DNA of 41,569 bases from a virus: the IMG/VR virus record IMGVR_UViG_3300034106_002741, positions 1-41,569 of that record; one strand, given 5' to 3'. Numbering within the stretch: position 1 is the stretch's first letter; every line of letters starts with the position of its first letter. The notes below the pieces were generated by a model. It searched no databases. It worked only from the letters and a program-made list of their open reading frames with translations, and was not told the DNA's origin. Below, piece by piece: positions 28,659-34,732 of this stretch. The position numbers and the translations under genes were made by a program.

Positions 28659-28904
28659 TCAGCCGCTGGTCTTGAAGTATGCAGCGGCATTGCCCTCGAT
28701 CACAGCATTCTGTGCATGTGTGGCATGTCCGTTGTATGCTTGACCACGACGGTTAGTGTTAGTCCGAACCCCATTGGTGCGGCTCAGAATCAGCTCAGAC
28801 TTCCGAGCCTTACGGGTGGGGAGCACGGTGTACTTAACTTGCCCCAGGGTATCAGCAACCAGGAGATCCAGTTTGCTTGCCTTTGCGATGTCGATGTTGG
28901 TCAT
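28659..28904 (-). CDS. basic small protein, 81 aa, function unknown
   Basis: 81 residues, MTNIDIAKASKLDLLVADTL, then a basic stretch (LPTRKARKSELILSRTNGVR) and an Asn/Ala/His-rich tail. Basic and soluble, so nucleic-acid binding is possible. Second gene of the module headed by repeat element A, followed by a strong hairpin. No recognised family. Confidence 0.75.
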   Translation of the reverse strand: MTNIDIAKASKLDLLVADTLGQVKYTVLPTRKARKSELILSRTNGVRTNTNRRGQAYNGHATHAQNAVIEGNAAAYFKTSG

Positions 28905-28949
28905 GAGAATGTTAACGAATGTGTGTGTGGTGAGAATAGACGAATGAGG

Positions 28950-29228
28950 TCAGAGTTCAACCATCATCTCAAGCATCTCTGCTTCATTGATTGCTTCATC
29001 ATCCCAACGAACACCATCACCAGTGCTACCCAAATGACGACCAATCTGTCCATCCATCATACAACGAACAAACTTAGCCCAAGGGGTCTCGTTGTCACCA
29101 CAATACTCTACACAAGCCTTTGCAGTGTTATAGAGAAACTGATCATTTCCAATCCACAGAGCAGCATTCCAGGTCTCGTAGTTAGTCCAGCCGTTGTAGG
29201 TAGCTTGAGTGGTTTGGGTGTTGGTCAT
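28950..29228 (-). CDS. NGWTNYETWN-motif protein, 92 aa
   Basis: 92 residues from the ATG at 29228. YNGWTNYETWNAALWIGNDQ at residues 11-30 is the signature of a small family common in phages and plasmids (pattern Y-x-G-W/Y-x-N-x-E-T-W-N); its role is unknown. The frame extends 18 codons further up to 29282, but that part is repeat element A read as protein (including MLRG), so I start at the Met after the GAGAGGAA site. The acidic C-terminus ends EMMVEL. Confidence 0.85.
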   Translation of the reverse strand: MTNTQTTQATYNGWTNYETWNAALWIGNDQFLYNTAKACVEYCGDNETPWAKFVRCMMDGQIGRHLGSTGDGVRWDDEAINEAEMLEMMVEL

Positions 29229-29235
29229 GTGTGTT

Positions 29236-29306
29236 CCTCTCAACATGGCTAAGATACCAGGCCTGGCTCCCTTCGGCGTCATCTGTGGCCAGTTGTATGA
29301 CTGTCC
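29236..29306 (-). repeat. intergenic cassette, copy A
   Basis: Coding sense: GGACAGT-CATACA-ACTGG (decayed palindrome), ACGCC, 18 bp, TATCTT, AGCCATG, TTGAGAGGAA. It heads the module 28950-28659. The promoter-like and RBS parts are intact while the palindrome's second arm is degenerate. It borders the origin-like gap. Confidence 0.8.
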
Positions 29307-29368
29307 ATAATGTCTCAGGATCTCAGGAATCTATGGTAGGCTCATGATCCTCTGTGGCTTGAGCTTTA

Positions 29369-29394
29369 CTTAAGCTTTCTTAAGCGGCTTAAGC
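29369..29394. repeat. three phased CTTAAGC repeats
   Basis: CTTAAGC occurs at 29369-29375, 29379-29385 and 29388-29394, spaced 10 and 9 bases, about one helical turn. This is iteron-like. The core CTTAAG is itself a palindrome. Confidence 0.55.
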
Positions 29395-29466
29395 ACTCGA
29401 ACACTTATGAACCTCCACAGAGTTATTGTACACGAAAGCTCAGAGTGTGTCAAGTGCTCATAAGGC

Positions 29467-29508
29467 TGTGGAAAACTTATAGACTTTTTCCACAAGTGCT
29501 GTGGAAAA
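29467..29508. promoter_or_regulatory. cluster of three TTTTCCACA boxes
   Basis: Minus-strand boxes at 29467-29475 and 29500-29508 flank a plus-strand box at 29486-29494. Alternating orientation within 42 bases gives dyad symmetry. All three match the DnaA-box sequence reported for Synechococcus. Confidence 0.5.
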
Positions 29509-29631
29509 CTATAAAAAACTGTGAGAACTTATGTGTAGCAAACTGTGTGGGTTCTGAGATTTATGTGTGGGGTGTGTTGACATTTTAGCGGTCGTGTGAT
29601 AGCCTGCCCGCTTAGATCACAAGGTCTCAGA

Positions 29632-29646
29632 GGCTTTTTATAAGCC
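29632..29646. other. short AT-loop hairpin
   Basis: GGCTT-TTTAT-AAGCC, a perfect 5-bp stem within the origin-like gap. It could be a weak terminator on either strand or an unwinding structure. Confidence 0.3.
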
Positions 29647-29717
29647 ATCAGAGGCATTCAAAGGGTATTCAACTCAAAAGCTATCAAAAGAAAGCTTTAA
29701 CACAGCCATGTTTTTTT

Positions 29718-29736
29718 AGCCATTTTTTTAATGGCT
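29718..29736 (+). terminator. AT-loop hairpin followed by a T tract
   Basis: AGCCATT-TTTTT-AATGGCT followed by ATTTTT on the plus strand: the shape of an intrinsic terminator for plus-strand transcription, though no plus-strand gene precedes it. It lies next to two TTTTCCACA boxes, so it may instead be part of an unwinding element. Confidence 0.4.
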
Positions 29737-29738
29737 AT

Positions 29739-29759
29739 TTTTCCACAGCTTTTTCCACA
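29739..29759 (+). promoter_or_regulatory. two tandem TTTTCCACA boxes
   Basis: Plus-strand boxes at 29739-29747 and 29751-29759, 12 bases start to start. They complete the five-box set and lie beside the T-rich hairpin. Confidence 0.5.
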
Positions 29760-29857
29760 GGTTATCATAAACTTGTGAAAAACTCATTAACAACAACTCT
29801 TTGAGGACTAAAGCAATGTAACTCCATTCCTCTCTAGGTGTTGTCTTTGTAGAGCAA

Positions 29858-29974
29858 TCAGGGATCATAAGACTCAGCATCTACACTACCTTGAGAGGAA
29901 TCATCCCAGTCAATTACATTCCCTTCGTAGTTACTTTGTTCTTCCATTTCTTGATAGAAAGACTCCTCGTTCAT
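29858..29974 (-). CDS. very small acidic protein, 38 aa
   Basis: MNEESFYQEMEEQSNYEGNV, then a tail rich in Asp, Ser and Tyr. A GGAGGAAC site precedes the ATG, which overlaps the stop of the 61-aa gene as ATGA. Last gene of the module headed by element B. Very acidic; function unknown. Confidence 0.65.
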   Translation of the reverse strand: MNEESFYQEMEEQSNYEGNVIDWDDSSQGSVDAESYDP

Positions 29975-30156
29975 TTGTTCCTCCGAGTGTTGTATTCTCC
30001 GAGATTCTCTACATAAACCTCGTTGACTGATTCGCTATCCTTGAGTTCGAGAAGTTCACGCCAGTTCCATTCATTAGGACTTACACAGTTTGATGTATCA
30101 ACCGTAAAATCGAGCGTGACTCTGTAGCGCGTAACTTTGTTGTTGATGGTTTGCAT
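29971..30156 (-). CDS. small protein with EWNWRELLEL motif, 61 aa
   Basis: Starts MQTINNKVTRYRVTLDFTVD; the middle NEWNWRELLELKDSESVNEV resembles short cyanophage proteins with a beta-strand then W-x-W-x-E-L-L. Soluble. Its stop overlaps the next start (ATGA). Function unknown. Confidence 0.78.
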   Translation of the reverse strand: MQTINNKVTRYRVTLDFTVDTSNCVSPNEWNWRELLELKDSESVNEVYVENLGEYNTRRNK

Positions 30157-30196
30157 TGTGTGATGTCCTTTGAGTGTAACAAACTACGTGGCTATT

Positions 30197-30352
30197 TTAT
30201 ACGTTTTGATACCTAAAAGCAATAGGTTTGTCATACTTTTCTAACACTTGCTGTTTGAGTTCTTCCTGTAGAAAATGCACGATTTCATTGTAGCAATTTT
30301 GTTGTTGTTCAGGTGTTAGATTGTCCGCCCAATTTTGATTCATTTGTGACAT
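30197..30352 (-). CDS. small Gln-rich helical protein, 51 aa
   Basis: Starts MSQMNQNWADNLTPEQQQNC, followed by a helix containing LQEELKQQVLEKYDKP. An alternative ATG at 30343 would overlap the upstream stop by the ATGA arrangement used throughout this region and may be the true start. EELKQQ also appears in the 50-aa protein at 30797. No known family. Confidence 0.65.
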   Translation of the reverse strand: MSQMNQNWADNLTPEQQQNCYNEIVHFLQEELKQQVLEKYDKPIAFRYQNV

Positions 30353-30465
30353 TTTTCTTGGAAGTAATTTGCGTAACTTGGATTAGCACAACTGTCCCGA
30401 ATTGTAGCAAAAATGAGTAGACTTAGGGGGACGATTGCGATAGCAAATAGATGTCGCTTTTTCAT
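30340..30465 (-). CDS. small membrane-anchored or secreted peptide, 41 aa
   Basis: MKKRHLFAIAIVPLSLLIFA is a positive N-terminus followed by a hydrophobic segment (residues 6-21), then a polar tail with two Cys. This is a signal anchor or signal peptide, so it should reach the host inner membrane or periplasm. Starts in an ATGA overlap with the 60-aa gene. Function unknown; tiny phage membrane proteins often affect host envelope functions. Confidence 0.7.
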   Translation of the reverse strand: MKKRHLFAIAIVPLSLLIFATIRDSCANPSYANYFQEKCHK

Positions 30466-30644
30466 GAGTTGTTGATAAGATCTCGTTCAATCTGATGAAG
30501 CATTGTTTCAGTCCAGGCTAATGGGTTTGCGATACCTTCGTTGCTGTAGAGTTGAGTATAGCGTAGACCATAAAGATCAGGATTTAGAAACTGCAACTCA
30601 TGAAGAGTTTGAGCAATTCGGATGTTCAATCTTTGATTATTCAT
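30462..30644 (-). CDS. small protein, 60 aa
   Basis: MNNQRLNIRIAQTLHELQFL, then a Tyr-rich middle (DLYGLRYTQLYS) and a helical end. It overlaps the upstream gene by 8 bases and the next by ATGA. Soluble; no recognised family. Confidence 0.72.
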   Translation of the reverse strand: MNNQRLNIRIAQTLHELQFLNPDLYGLRYTQLYSNEGIANPLAWTETMLHQIERDLINNS

Positions 30645-30807
30645 GATGAAGAATGTCGATCATTCGTTGGTGAAACTTATCAGCATCAGTCACACATTCA
30701 TGCGACAGAGTAGCATCTTCAATGTCGTACTGTTTCATCTCCAGAGTGTGAATCACATCGCCCATGAGTTCAGTCAGAGCGAAAAGCTTTTCTGCGTCAG
30801 TCATCAT
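30637..30807 (-). CDS. small acidic helical protein, 56 aa
   Basis: MMTDAEKLFALTELMGDVIH, continuing as charged helix to DILHHE. An AAAGAGGTG site precedes the double-Met start, so either Met can serve. Overlaps both neighbours by 8-11 bases. Function unknown. Confidence 0.7.
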   Translation of the reverse strand: MMTDAEKLFALTELMGDVIHTLEMKQYDIEDATLSHECVTDADKFHQRMIDILHHE

Positions 30808-30949
30808 TTGGATTCACCTCTTTCAGAACTTGAGTGAACAATTCAATCGCAGCTTCGTTGCAGTTGTCTTTCTTCATTCGGTAAATGTAGAACTCCAATG
30901 CTTCAGTGATAGCTTGTTGTTTGAGTTCTTCCCAGGTCGGCTTTGTCAT
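30797..30949 (-). CDS. small helical protein, 50 aa
   Basis: MTKPTWEELKQQAITEALEF, then YIYRMKKDNCNEAAIELF: an amphipathic helical protein. It ends overlapping the 56-aa gene by 11 bases. Function unknown. Confidence 0.72.
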   Translation of the reverse strand: MTKPTWEELKQQAITEALEFYIYRMKKDNCNEAAIELFTQVLKEVNPNDD

Positions 30950-30953
30950 TGAT

Positions 30954-31169
30954 TTAACCTCCACCGTACACATAATCTACAATACCAGCAACATAAAGAT
31001 TCACACTTTCGATAACAGTGAACGTAGCATACTTGTCGAACTCTTCAGCATGATACTCGCTGAACTCTTTTACAAACAATTCGCGGCACATTTCTTTCGA
31101 TTCAGCAGCAATCACGACCATTCCAGAGGTATAGTCAGACAGAACGTTGTTGATGATGTAGAGATTCAT
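30954..31169 (-). CDS. 71-aa protein, function unknown
   Basis: MNLYIINNVLSDYTSGMVVI, an alternating strand-and-helix pattern with AESKEMCRELFVKEFSEYHA and a Gly-rich end (DYVYGGG). A good AAAGGAA site precedes the ATG. A small alpha/beta fold; I recognise no function. Second gene of the element-B module. Confidence 0.8.
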   Translation of the reverse strand: MNLYIINNVLSDYTSGMVVIAAESKEMCRELFVKEFSEYHAEEFDKYATFTVIESVNLYVAGIVDYVYGGG

Positions 31170-31189
31170 GGCTTTTCCTTTGGTGTTAA

Positions 31190-31372
31190 TTAAGCGGCGA
31201 GGAGAGATTGCATTTCAACAACCCGAACATCCATCTTAGAGTAATCATAACCCTGATTCTCTTCAAGGTCTACCAGATAAGCATTAGCCGTGGAGAAGCA
31301 ATCAAACAACCGCAGAGAAGCAAAATCCTCGCCTTCATAATCCCAACCACCGATCACAGCATAAACTCGCAT
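31190..31372 (-). CDS. small VYAVIGGWDYEGE protein, 60 aa
   Basis: From the ATG at 31372 the protein reads MRVYAVIGGWDYEGEDFASL and ends RVVEMQSLLAA; GGWDYEGE-type small proteins are common in cyanophages, function unknown. I chose this start because GGAGC sits 8 bases upstream; the earlier in-frame Met at 31396 is inside repeat copy B. First gene of the largest module (nine genes down to 29858). Confidence 0.8.
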   Translation of the reverse strand: MRVYAVIGGWDYEGEDFASLRLFDCFSTANAYLVDLEENQGYDYSKMDVRVVEMQSLLAA

Positions 31373-31390
31373 CGCGTTTGCTCCGTTGTT

Positions 31391-31460
31391 TTCCATATGG
31401 CTAAGATACCCGATCTGGCTGGGGTTCGGCGCAAATGGTGGACAGCCAGTGAACTGTCAC
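31391..31460 (-). repeat. intergenic cassette, copy B
   Basis: Coding sense: TGTGACAG-TTCACTGG-CTGTCCACC, GCGCC, 19 bp, TATCTT, AGCCAT, then a divergent leader (ATGGAAAACAACGGAGC) in place of TTGAGAGGAA. Heads the nine-gene module. Confidence 0.82.
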
Positions 31461-31473
31461 ATTGCTACTTGAA

Positions 31474-31492
31474 AGGGGGCACGTAGCCCCCT
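31474..31492 (-). terminator. hairpin terminator after the 52-aa gene
   Basis: AGGGGGC-TACGT-GCCCCCT followed by TTC in the coding sense: a perfect 7-bp GC-rich stem 12 bases after the stop at 31504, just before cassette copy B. It insulates module C from module B. Confidence 0.65.
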
Positions 31493-31503
31493 ACTGTTCT
31501 CAA

Positions 31504-31662
31504 TCAGAACTCAATCGGTTCGAGCGTTGCAATGCCCAGAGTCTGTGCAATCATCGGAGATTCAATGTAGCTGAATCCACCAGCGATAGAGTCAAGAACC
31601 TCAAGCATTTGAGTACCGTTCTGAGCAGTGCGAAGCATACCGATTGCGGTTTCTTTGGTCAT
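31504..31662 (-). CDS. small protein, 52 aa (paralogue-like pair, member 1)
   Basis: MTKETAIGMLRTAQNGTQML followed by EVLDSIAGGF. The pattern NG-x-x-[ML]-L-x-[VI]-L-D-x-I is shared with the 41-aa product at 31712, suggesting a tandem duplicate. Last gene of the element-C module, followed by a strong hairpin. Function unknown. Confidence 0.7.
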   Translation of the reverse strand: MTKETAIGMLRTAQNGTQMLEVLDSIAGGFSYIESPMIAQTLGIATLEPIEF

Positions 31663-31711
31663 GATAAAGAAGAAAAAGTGTGTGGGTAAAATGTAAAGAA
31701 AGAGGAGTTAA

Positions 31712-31837
31712 TCAGTCTTCGAGAAAGCACTCAACTTCGCCAGATTCAATGTCATCCAGAATCTGCAGAAGTTCGTTACCATTGGTAGCAAACTGATCCA
31801 GAACTGCGATAAAGAACTCTTTGCGGGTGGTGATCAT
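31712..31837 (-). CDS. small protein, 41 aa (paralogue-like pair, member 2)
   Basis: MITTRKEFFIAVLDQFATNG, then NELLQILDDIESGEVECFLE. Shares the NG-x-x-LL-x-ILD core with the 52-aa gene downstream. Start chosen at the first Met. Function unknown. Confidence 0.68.
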   Translation of the reverse strand: MITTRKEFFIAVLDQFATNGNELLQILDDIESGEVECFLED

Positions 31838-31891
31838 TTTAGGAAAAAAAGTGTGGTGATTTGAGTGTCTTTAGAGCGCATCTCATTCTCT

Positions 31892-31908
31892 ATTCGCAAA
31901 TGGCGAAT
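31892..31908 (-). terminator. small hairpin after the 69-aa gene
   Basis: ATTCGC-CATTT-GCGAAT, perfect 6-bp stem, two bases past the stop at 31910. No T run, so termination is doubtful. Confidence 0.35.
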
Positions 31909-31909
31909 G

Positions 31910-32119
31910 TTATTGAACTTGTTCCAGCAAACCGTTCAGGTATTCTTCATCATAAACCGTGGCAATTTCTTCCTTCAGTTCATCCTCACTCATGCCATCC
32001 AAATTGTCACAAATAGTGTCGATTGCAAACTGACACAAATCGCGGACATCCATGCCATCAACAATGTCGGTGGCGTAGACTTCAATCAGTTTGGAAAGTT
32101 GTTCTTTGGAAAGTGTCAT
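31910..32119 (-). CDS. acidic helical protein, 69 aa
   Basis: MTLSKEQLSKLIEVYATDIV, then GMDVRDLCQFAIDTICDNLD and a MSEDELKEEIATVYDEEYL end: a strongly acidic, helix-rich protein. The frame runs 12 codons further up, but I start at 32119, 4 bases past the TGA of the 56-aa gene. Function unknown; a helical regulator or inhibitor would fit its character. Confidence 0.75.
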   Translation of the reverse strand: MTLSKEQLSKLIEVYATDIVDGMDVRDLCQFAIDTICDNLDGMSEDELKEEIATVYDEEYLNGLLEQVQ

Positions 32120-32123
32120 GATC

Positions 32124-32294
32124 TCAAATAGTTGCAGGGGACAGGGAAACATCAACTCGCTTCAGATTCAATCCGCAGAGTTGCTCCATCACACGATCGT
32201 GAATCTTCGCACAAGCATTCTTTGCACGAGATTGTTCATACCAAATGGTACAACAGCCGTCGTTGGTTTCTACTTGGATTCGGATGGTTTGCAT
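32124..32294 (-). CDS. small Cys-containing protein, 56 aa
   Basis: MQTIRIQVETNDGCCTIWYE, a beta-type start with a CC pair, then a helix (RAKNACAKIHDRVMEQLC). Start overlaps the stop of the 46-aa gene by one base (TGATG). Function unknown. Confidence 0.72.
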   Translation of the reverse strand: MQTIRIQVETNDGCCTIWYEQSRAKNACAKIHDRVMEQLCGLNLKRVDVSLSPATI

Positions 32295-32434
32295 CACTTT
32301 GCGTTGCAGTAGTTAGGATCAACTTGACAGAACTGATCAGCCTGACGTTCTTGATAATCACTCACAGTTGCATGAGCAGCAAGACCGAAACGAAGACCAA
32401 GAGCAAGTGTAGCAATCAGGAAAGCGATTCGCAT
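32294..32434 (-). CDS. small secreted protein, 46 aa
   Basis: MRIAFLIATLALGLRFGLAA is a signal peptide with a plausible cleavage after AHA (residues 21-23), leaving a short mature peptide with two Cys (QFCQVDPNYC) that could form a disulfide in the periplasm. The frame extends upstream, but that part overlaps the 55-aa gene. Function unknown. Confidence 0.75.
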   Translation of the reverse strand: MRIAFLIATLALGLRFGLAAHATVSDYQERQADQFCQVDPNYCNAK

Positions 32435-32444
32435 GATAATTGTA

Positions 32445-32612
32445 TCAGTCGAGGTTGATAGGTTGGAAGTCTGCAGAGTAACGATCACCGAAAGCTGATG
32501 CAATGGTGACAGAATCAAAGACACCAAGTTGCTCACCGTTCTTAACAACAACCCACATTTGTTTGCGGGTTTCGATGTCAAAACAGGGAAGGAAGTTGGT
32601 TGCGTTGGTCAT
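32445..32612 (-). CDS. small protein, 55 aa
   Basis: From the Met at 32612: MTNATNFLPCFDIETRKQMW, then VVVKNGEQLGVFDSVTIASA: a small beta-rich fold. An upstream in-frame ATG in cassette copy C would add MLRGIA; I prefer the Met right after GAGAGGAATCGCA. Heads the six-gene module C. Confidence 0.76.
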   Translation of the reverse strand: MTNATNFLPCFDIETRKQMWVVVKNGEQLGVFDSVTIASAFGDRYSADFQPINLD

Positions 32613-32619
32613 TGCGATT

Positions 32620-32692
32620 CCTCTCAACATGGCTAGAATACATCATCTGAGGCCCCGTGGCGTGATCAGTGGACAGCCGCCCGATTGGGCCA
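32620..32692 (-). repeat. intergenic cassette, copy C
   Basis: Coding sense: GCCCAATCGGGC hairpin with GGCTGTCCACTGAT, ACGCC, 18 bp, TATTCT (variant of TATCTT), AGCCATG, TTGAGAGGAA. It directly follows the stop of the 100-aa gene. Confidence 0.82.
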
Positions 32693-32995
32693 TTAGTTGA
32701 TGATGATAGCGTCAAGATTCAGGTTGTTGACACACTGAACGCCACAGTAGTAAGCATCAAGCCAGTTGTCGAAAGTCTCAACAGTTCGAGTCACAGAATG
32801 GCGAGGATTGATCTCCTCACGAATAGAAACTGCGAACACATCGACAGATCCATCCTCAACATACTTTGCAGAGTGAGTGATGCTCACATTGCCATTCTCT
32901 TTGAAGCTGTAGACCGAACGAGTGTTCATGTGATGAGCATTCAGCTCACTTCCGAAGTAGACTTCGGCCTTCCAGCCTTGGCGGAACAGAGTCAT
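32693..32995 (-). CDS. 100-aa protein, function unknown
   Basis: From the Met at 32995: MTLFRQGWKAEVYFGSELNA, with SITHSAKYVEDGSVDVFAVS and a DNWLDAYYCGVQCVNNLNLD end. It looks like a small beta-sheet protein. The frame extends up through cassette copy D; an alternative start at 33016 lies inside the cassette. I prefer 32995 because genes after other copies start 24-29 bases past the GCCA core. Single-gene module. Confidence 0.72.
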   Translation of the reverse strand: MTLFRQGWKAEVYFGSELNAHHMNTRSVYSFKENGNVSITHSAKYVEDGSVDVFAVSIREEINPRHSVTRTVETFDNWLDAYYCGVQCVNNLNLDAIIIN

Positions 32996-33010
32996 TTGCG
33001 TTGCGTTGTT

Positions 33011-33080
33011 CTTCATGTGGCCAAGATACCAAGGATCAGCCCCCTTCGGCGGATTTGGTGGACAGCTGCTCAACTGTCAC
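33011..33080 (-). repeat. intergenic cassette, copy D
   Basis: Coding sense: TGTGACAGTTGAGCAGCTGTCC with the TGA stop of the upstream gene in its loop, CCACC, TCCGCC, 19 bp, TATCTT, GGCCACATG, then a divergent leader without GAGAGG. Confidence 0.82.
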
Positions 33081-33261
33081 ACTCCTCATAATTATAAGCA
33101 ACAATTCCAGTAGGAAGGACAAGCGTATCCCCGAGCAAAAACTCATCCAAAAAATAGTCTACAGTGAGCTCAAGTTGAGCAGCATACCACTCATACTCAA
33201 GATAAACTTCCACAGGCATTTCGTAGGAGTTAGTTTCAACAGTGTCGTGGGATTTAGCCAT
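33070..33261 (-). CDS. acidic small protein, 63 aa
   Basis: MAKSHDTVETNSYEMPVEVY, then LEYEWYAAQLELTVDYFLDE: acidic and aromatic. The stop TGA lies in the loop of cassette copy D. The frame is open 46 codons further up, but that overlaps the 53-aa gene, so I start at 33261, four bases past its TAA. Function unknown. Confidence 0.74.
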   Translation of the reverse strand: MAKSHDTVETNSYEMPVEVYLEYEWYAAQLELTVDYFLDEFLLGDTLVLPTGIVAYNYEECDS

Positions 33262-33265
33262 GATT

Positions 33266-33427
33266 TTACCAGTTAATGAGAGTAGCTGTGTTACCAAGTT
33301 TGTTTTGCTCATCAACGATTTCCATTGCGTGAGCATAAGTTTTGACAGTAACATAGCGAGCTTTACCTTTAGTCTCAGGGAACAAGCCAAGTCGGTCAAT
33401 GATGCGAACAGTGTTACCGTGTTTCAT
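33266..33427 (-). CDS. small basic protein, 53 aa
   Basis: MKHGNTVRIIDRLGLFPETK, then GKARYVTVKTYAHAMEIVDE: beta strands followed by a helix, mildly basic. It starts in an ATGA overlap with the 38-aa gene. Function unknown. Confidence 0.74.
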   Translation of the reverse strand: MKHGNTVRIIDRLGLFPETKGKARYVTVKTYAHAMEIVDEQNKLGNTATLINW

Positions 33428-33540
33428 TCTGCGGTCGATTGAATAAAGTTAGCGGCGGAATGAAGAATGTCTCCCGTAGTGTAGCGAACCTGAGGGAAGA
33501 TCAGGAACGCTACAATGAAGACCAAGCCAATTGTTTTCAT
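33424..33540 (-). CDS. small membrane or secreted peptide, 38 aa
   Basis: MKTIGLVFIVAFLIFPQVRY: a Lys followed by a 14-residue hydrophobic stretch, typical of a signal anchor. Its stop overlaps the next start. Likely in the inner membrane. Function unknown. Confidence 0.68.
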   Translation of the reverse strand: MKTIGLVFIVAFLIFPQVRYTTGDILHSAANFIQSTAE

Positions 33541-33578
33541 CTTGTCAGGTGGCTTGAATGTCAGCGACTTGGTAGTCA

Positions 33579-33896
33579 TCAGTTCAGGCGCATACCCGAG
33601 AAGAAGGGAATCACCGAACCGTCAGACATACGGAACTGCCAAACATGGTTCTTCTGGAAGACACATTCCCCACCGATTCCATGACCGCGAAGAAGAGCAT
33701 TCAGACGGCTTTTCGTGGTGTTGGATTGCCAACCACCATCAAACAGTTGCATCCAAGTGTCACCAACTTCAGCAATCTTGTTACCGTGCAGATAAACATA
33801 GCTCACACCGTCGATGTTAGCGACTTCGGTGTTTGCAGACTTCCAATCAACCTCACGGTCGATTGCGGTGTTCATTTGCTGTTCGATCTTACGCAT
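33579..33896 (-). CDS. DGVSYVYLHGN-motif protein, 105 aa
   Basis: 105 residues from 33896. NTEVANIDGVSYVYLHGNKI (22-41) and WQSNTTKSRLNALL (56-69) are features of a small family seen in phages and some bacteria, pattern N-T-x-V-x-x-x-D-G-V-S-x-V-Y-L-H-G-N and T-T-K-S-R-L-N-A; function unknown. The frame extends 47 codons up, but that stretch reads through cassette copy E. MNTAIDREVDWKSA at residue 8 is an alternative start. No strong RBS is seen at either. Confidence 0.8.
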   Translation of the reverse strand: MRKIEQQMNTAIDREVDWKSANTEVANIDGVSYVYLHGNKIAEVGDTWMQLFDGGWQSNTTKSRLNALLRGHGIGGECVFQKNHVWQFRMSDGSVIPFFSGMRLN

Positions 33897-33930
33897 GGTT
33901 TGAGTAGCGATTGTTTGGTGGGAGGTCTCA

Positions 33931-34007
33931 TCCCCTCCCGATGTGGCCAATATAGGGCCTAGAGGGGCCCCTAGGCGGGATTGGTGGACAGCCGCCCGAT
34001 TGTCACA
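33931..34007 (-). repeat. intergenic cassette, copy E
   Basis: Coding sense: TGTGACAATCGGGCGGCTGTCC, CCCGCC, 21 bp, TATTGG (decayed -10), CCACATCGGGAGGGG. It carries an extra near-palindrome around CCTAG-GGGCCC-CTAGG. With copy I it forms a subgroup sharing GACAAT and the following CTTG end. Confidence 0.72.
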
Positions 34008-34180
34008 AGGCGGCCAGGTTTGGTAGGATCCGACCAACCCCTAGGCAGTCGCAAGTTGGAAGCGGTGAGACTCATGGCCACCACTGAACCGAAAACCGGA
34101 AAAAGCGTTGATTCTGGCCGCAAGGTAGTCTAGGTCAGCCCATGCAGCCAGAATTGCATGAAATTAGTTGTTTGCTCGTA
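34008..34180. other. gene-free spacer beyond cassette copy E
   Basis: About 170 bases with no start-to-stop frame I accept. The first 20 bases resemble the sequence beyond copy I. A 36-codon open stretch in the coding sense (LAAWADLDYLAARINAF and on) lacks a start codon and could be a gene remnant. Confidence 0.4.
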
Positions 34181-34507
34181 TCAGAGGCAGCCGTACTCGT
34201 CGAGCACACCCCACTGAATCGTTCCTTTATACATTCCAACGTAACGATTGAATACACTCAGACCCACAATCTCATCGCCAAGATCATGGCGCATGTTAAT
34301 GTTGAAGTAGAAGTAATCGGAGATAGCTTCAGGAGTTGTGATCTTCATGGTCTGGAACTTTTCCCAGAGGATTGTAGCGATTGCGGCAGTCCAAGCCACA
34401 ATAGTTTCAACAATGTCCATATATTTGTTCAGTTGTTTTTTATAGTCAATGTCCTGCAGCTTCACAATCAGATCATCCGCAGGAGGAAAAGCTTTAGTCA
34501 GTTGCAT
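34181..34507 (-). CDS. 108-aa protein, function unknown
   Basis: MQLTKAFPPADDLIVKLQDI; a hydrophobic helix at about residues 36-48 (IVAWTAAIATILW), then an alpha/beta C-terminal half with ISDYFYFNINMRHDLGDEIV and a Gly/Trp end. The hydrophobic helix is too short for a clear membrane span. Last gene of the element-F module. Confidence 0.78.
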   Translation of the reverse strand: MQLTKAFPPADDLIVKLQDIDYKKQLNKYMDIVETIVAWTAAIATILWEKFQTMKITTPEAISDYFYFNINMRHDLGDEIVGLSVFNRYVGMYKGTIQWGVLDEYGCL

Positions 34508-34534
34508 TGTTTTGTGTGTTGTTGTGTGTTAGTT

Positions 34535-34729
34535 TCAGAGTCCAGCTGGTTCGATGCAGTAATACTCAAAGTCTCCAGATGTGCTCATTCCATGCACCCA
34601 TTGGCCACCATGTTGAATACAATTTTGATGGTCAACTTGAATGTGGTTGGCATAAAGAATTGCCACACCAATGATCAGCAAAAGTATCATCAAGAGTTGA
34701 AAGCCTGCGACCCATTCATCATTGGTCAT
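34535..34729 (-). CDS. small membrane protein, 64 aa
   Basis: Residues 8-27 (AGFQLLMILLLIIGVAILYA) are a clear transmembrane helix; the rest (HHQ/GGQWVHG-type, with Cys37 and Cys58) probably faces the periplasm, where the two Cys could pair. Starts 3 bases beyond the previous stop. Function unknown. Confidence 0.8.
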   Translation of the reverse strand: MTNDEWVAGFQLLMILLLIIGVAILYANHIQVDHQNCIQHGGQWVHGMSTSGDFEYYCIEPAGL

Positions 34730-34732
34730 GAC

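Larger units (their letters stand above)
29307..29857. other. gene-free region with DnaA-box-like cluster (candidate origin)
   Basis: 551 bases without a convincing gene on either strand. It holds five exact copies of TTTTCCACA, the cyanobacterial DnaA-box sequence, a near match (TTTTCACAA at 29773-29781, minus), three CTTAAGC repeats, two hairpins with AT-rich loops and AT-rich tracts. By chance about 0.004 exact boxes would be expected on both strands for equal base use. Origin, DnaA sink and regulatory hub are all possible. Confidence 0.5.

Noticed and set aside
28716-29252. 178-codon open frame on the plus strand
   Set aside because: It lies opposite two well-supported minus-strand genes (28659-28904, 28950-29228) and has no RBS or family features.
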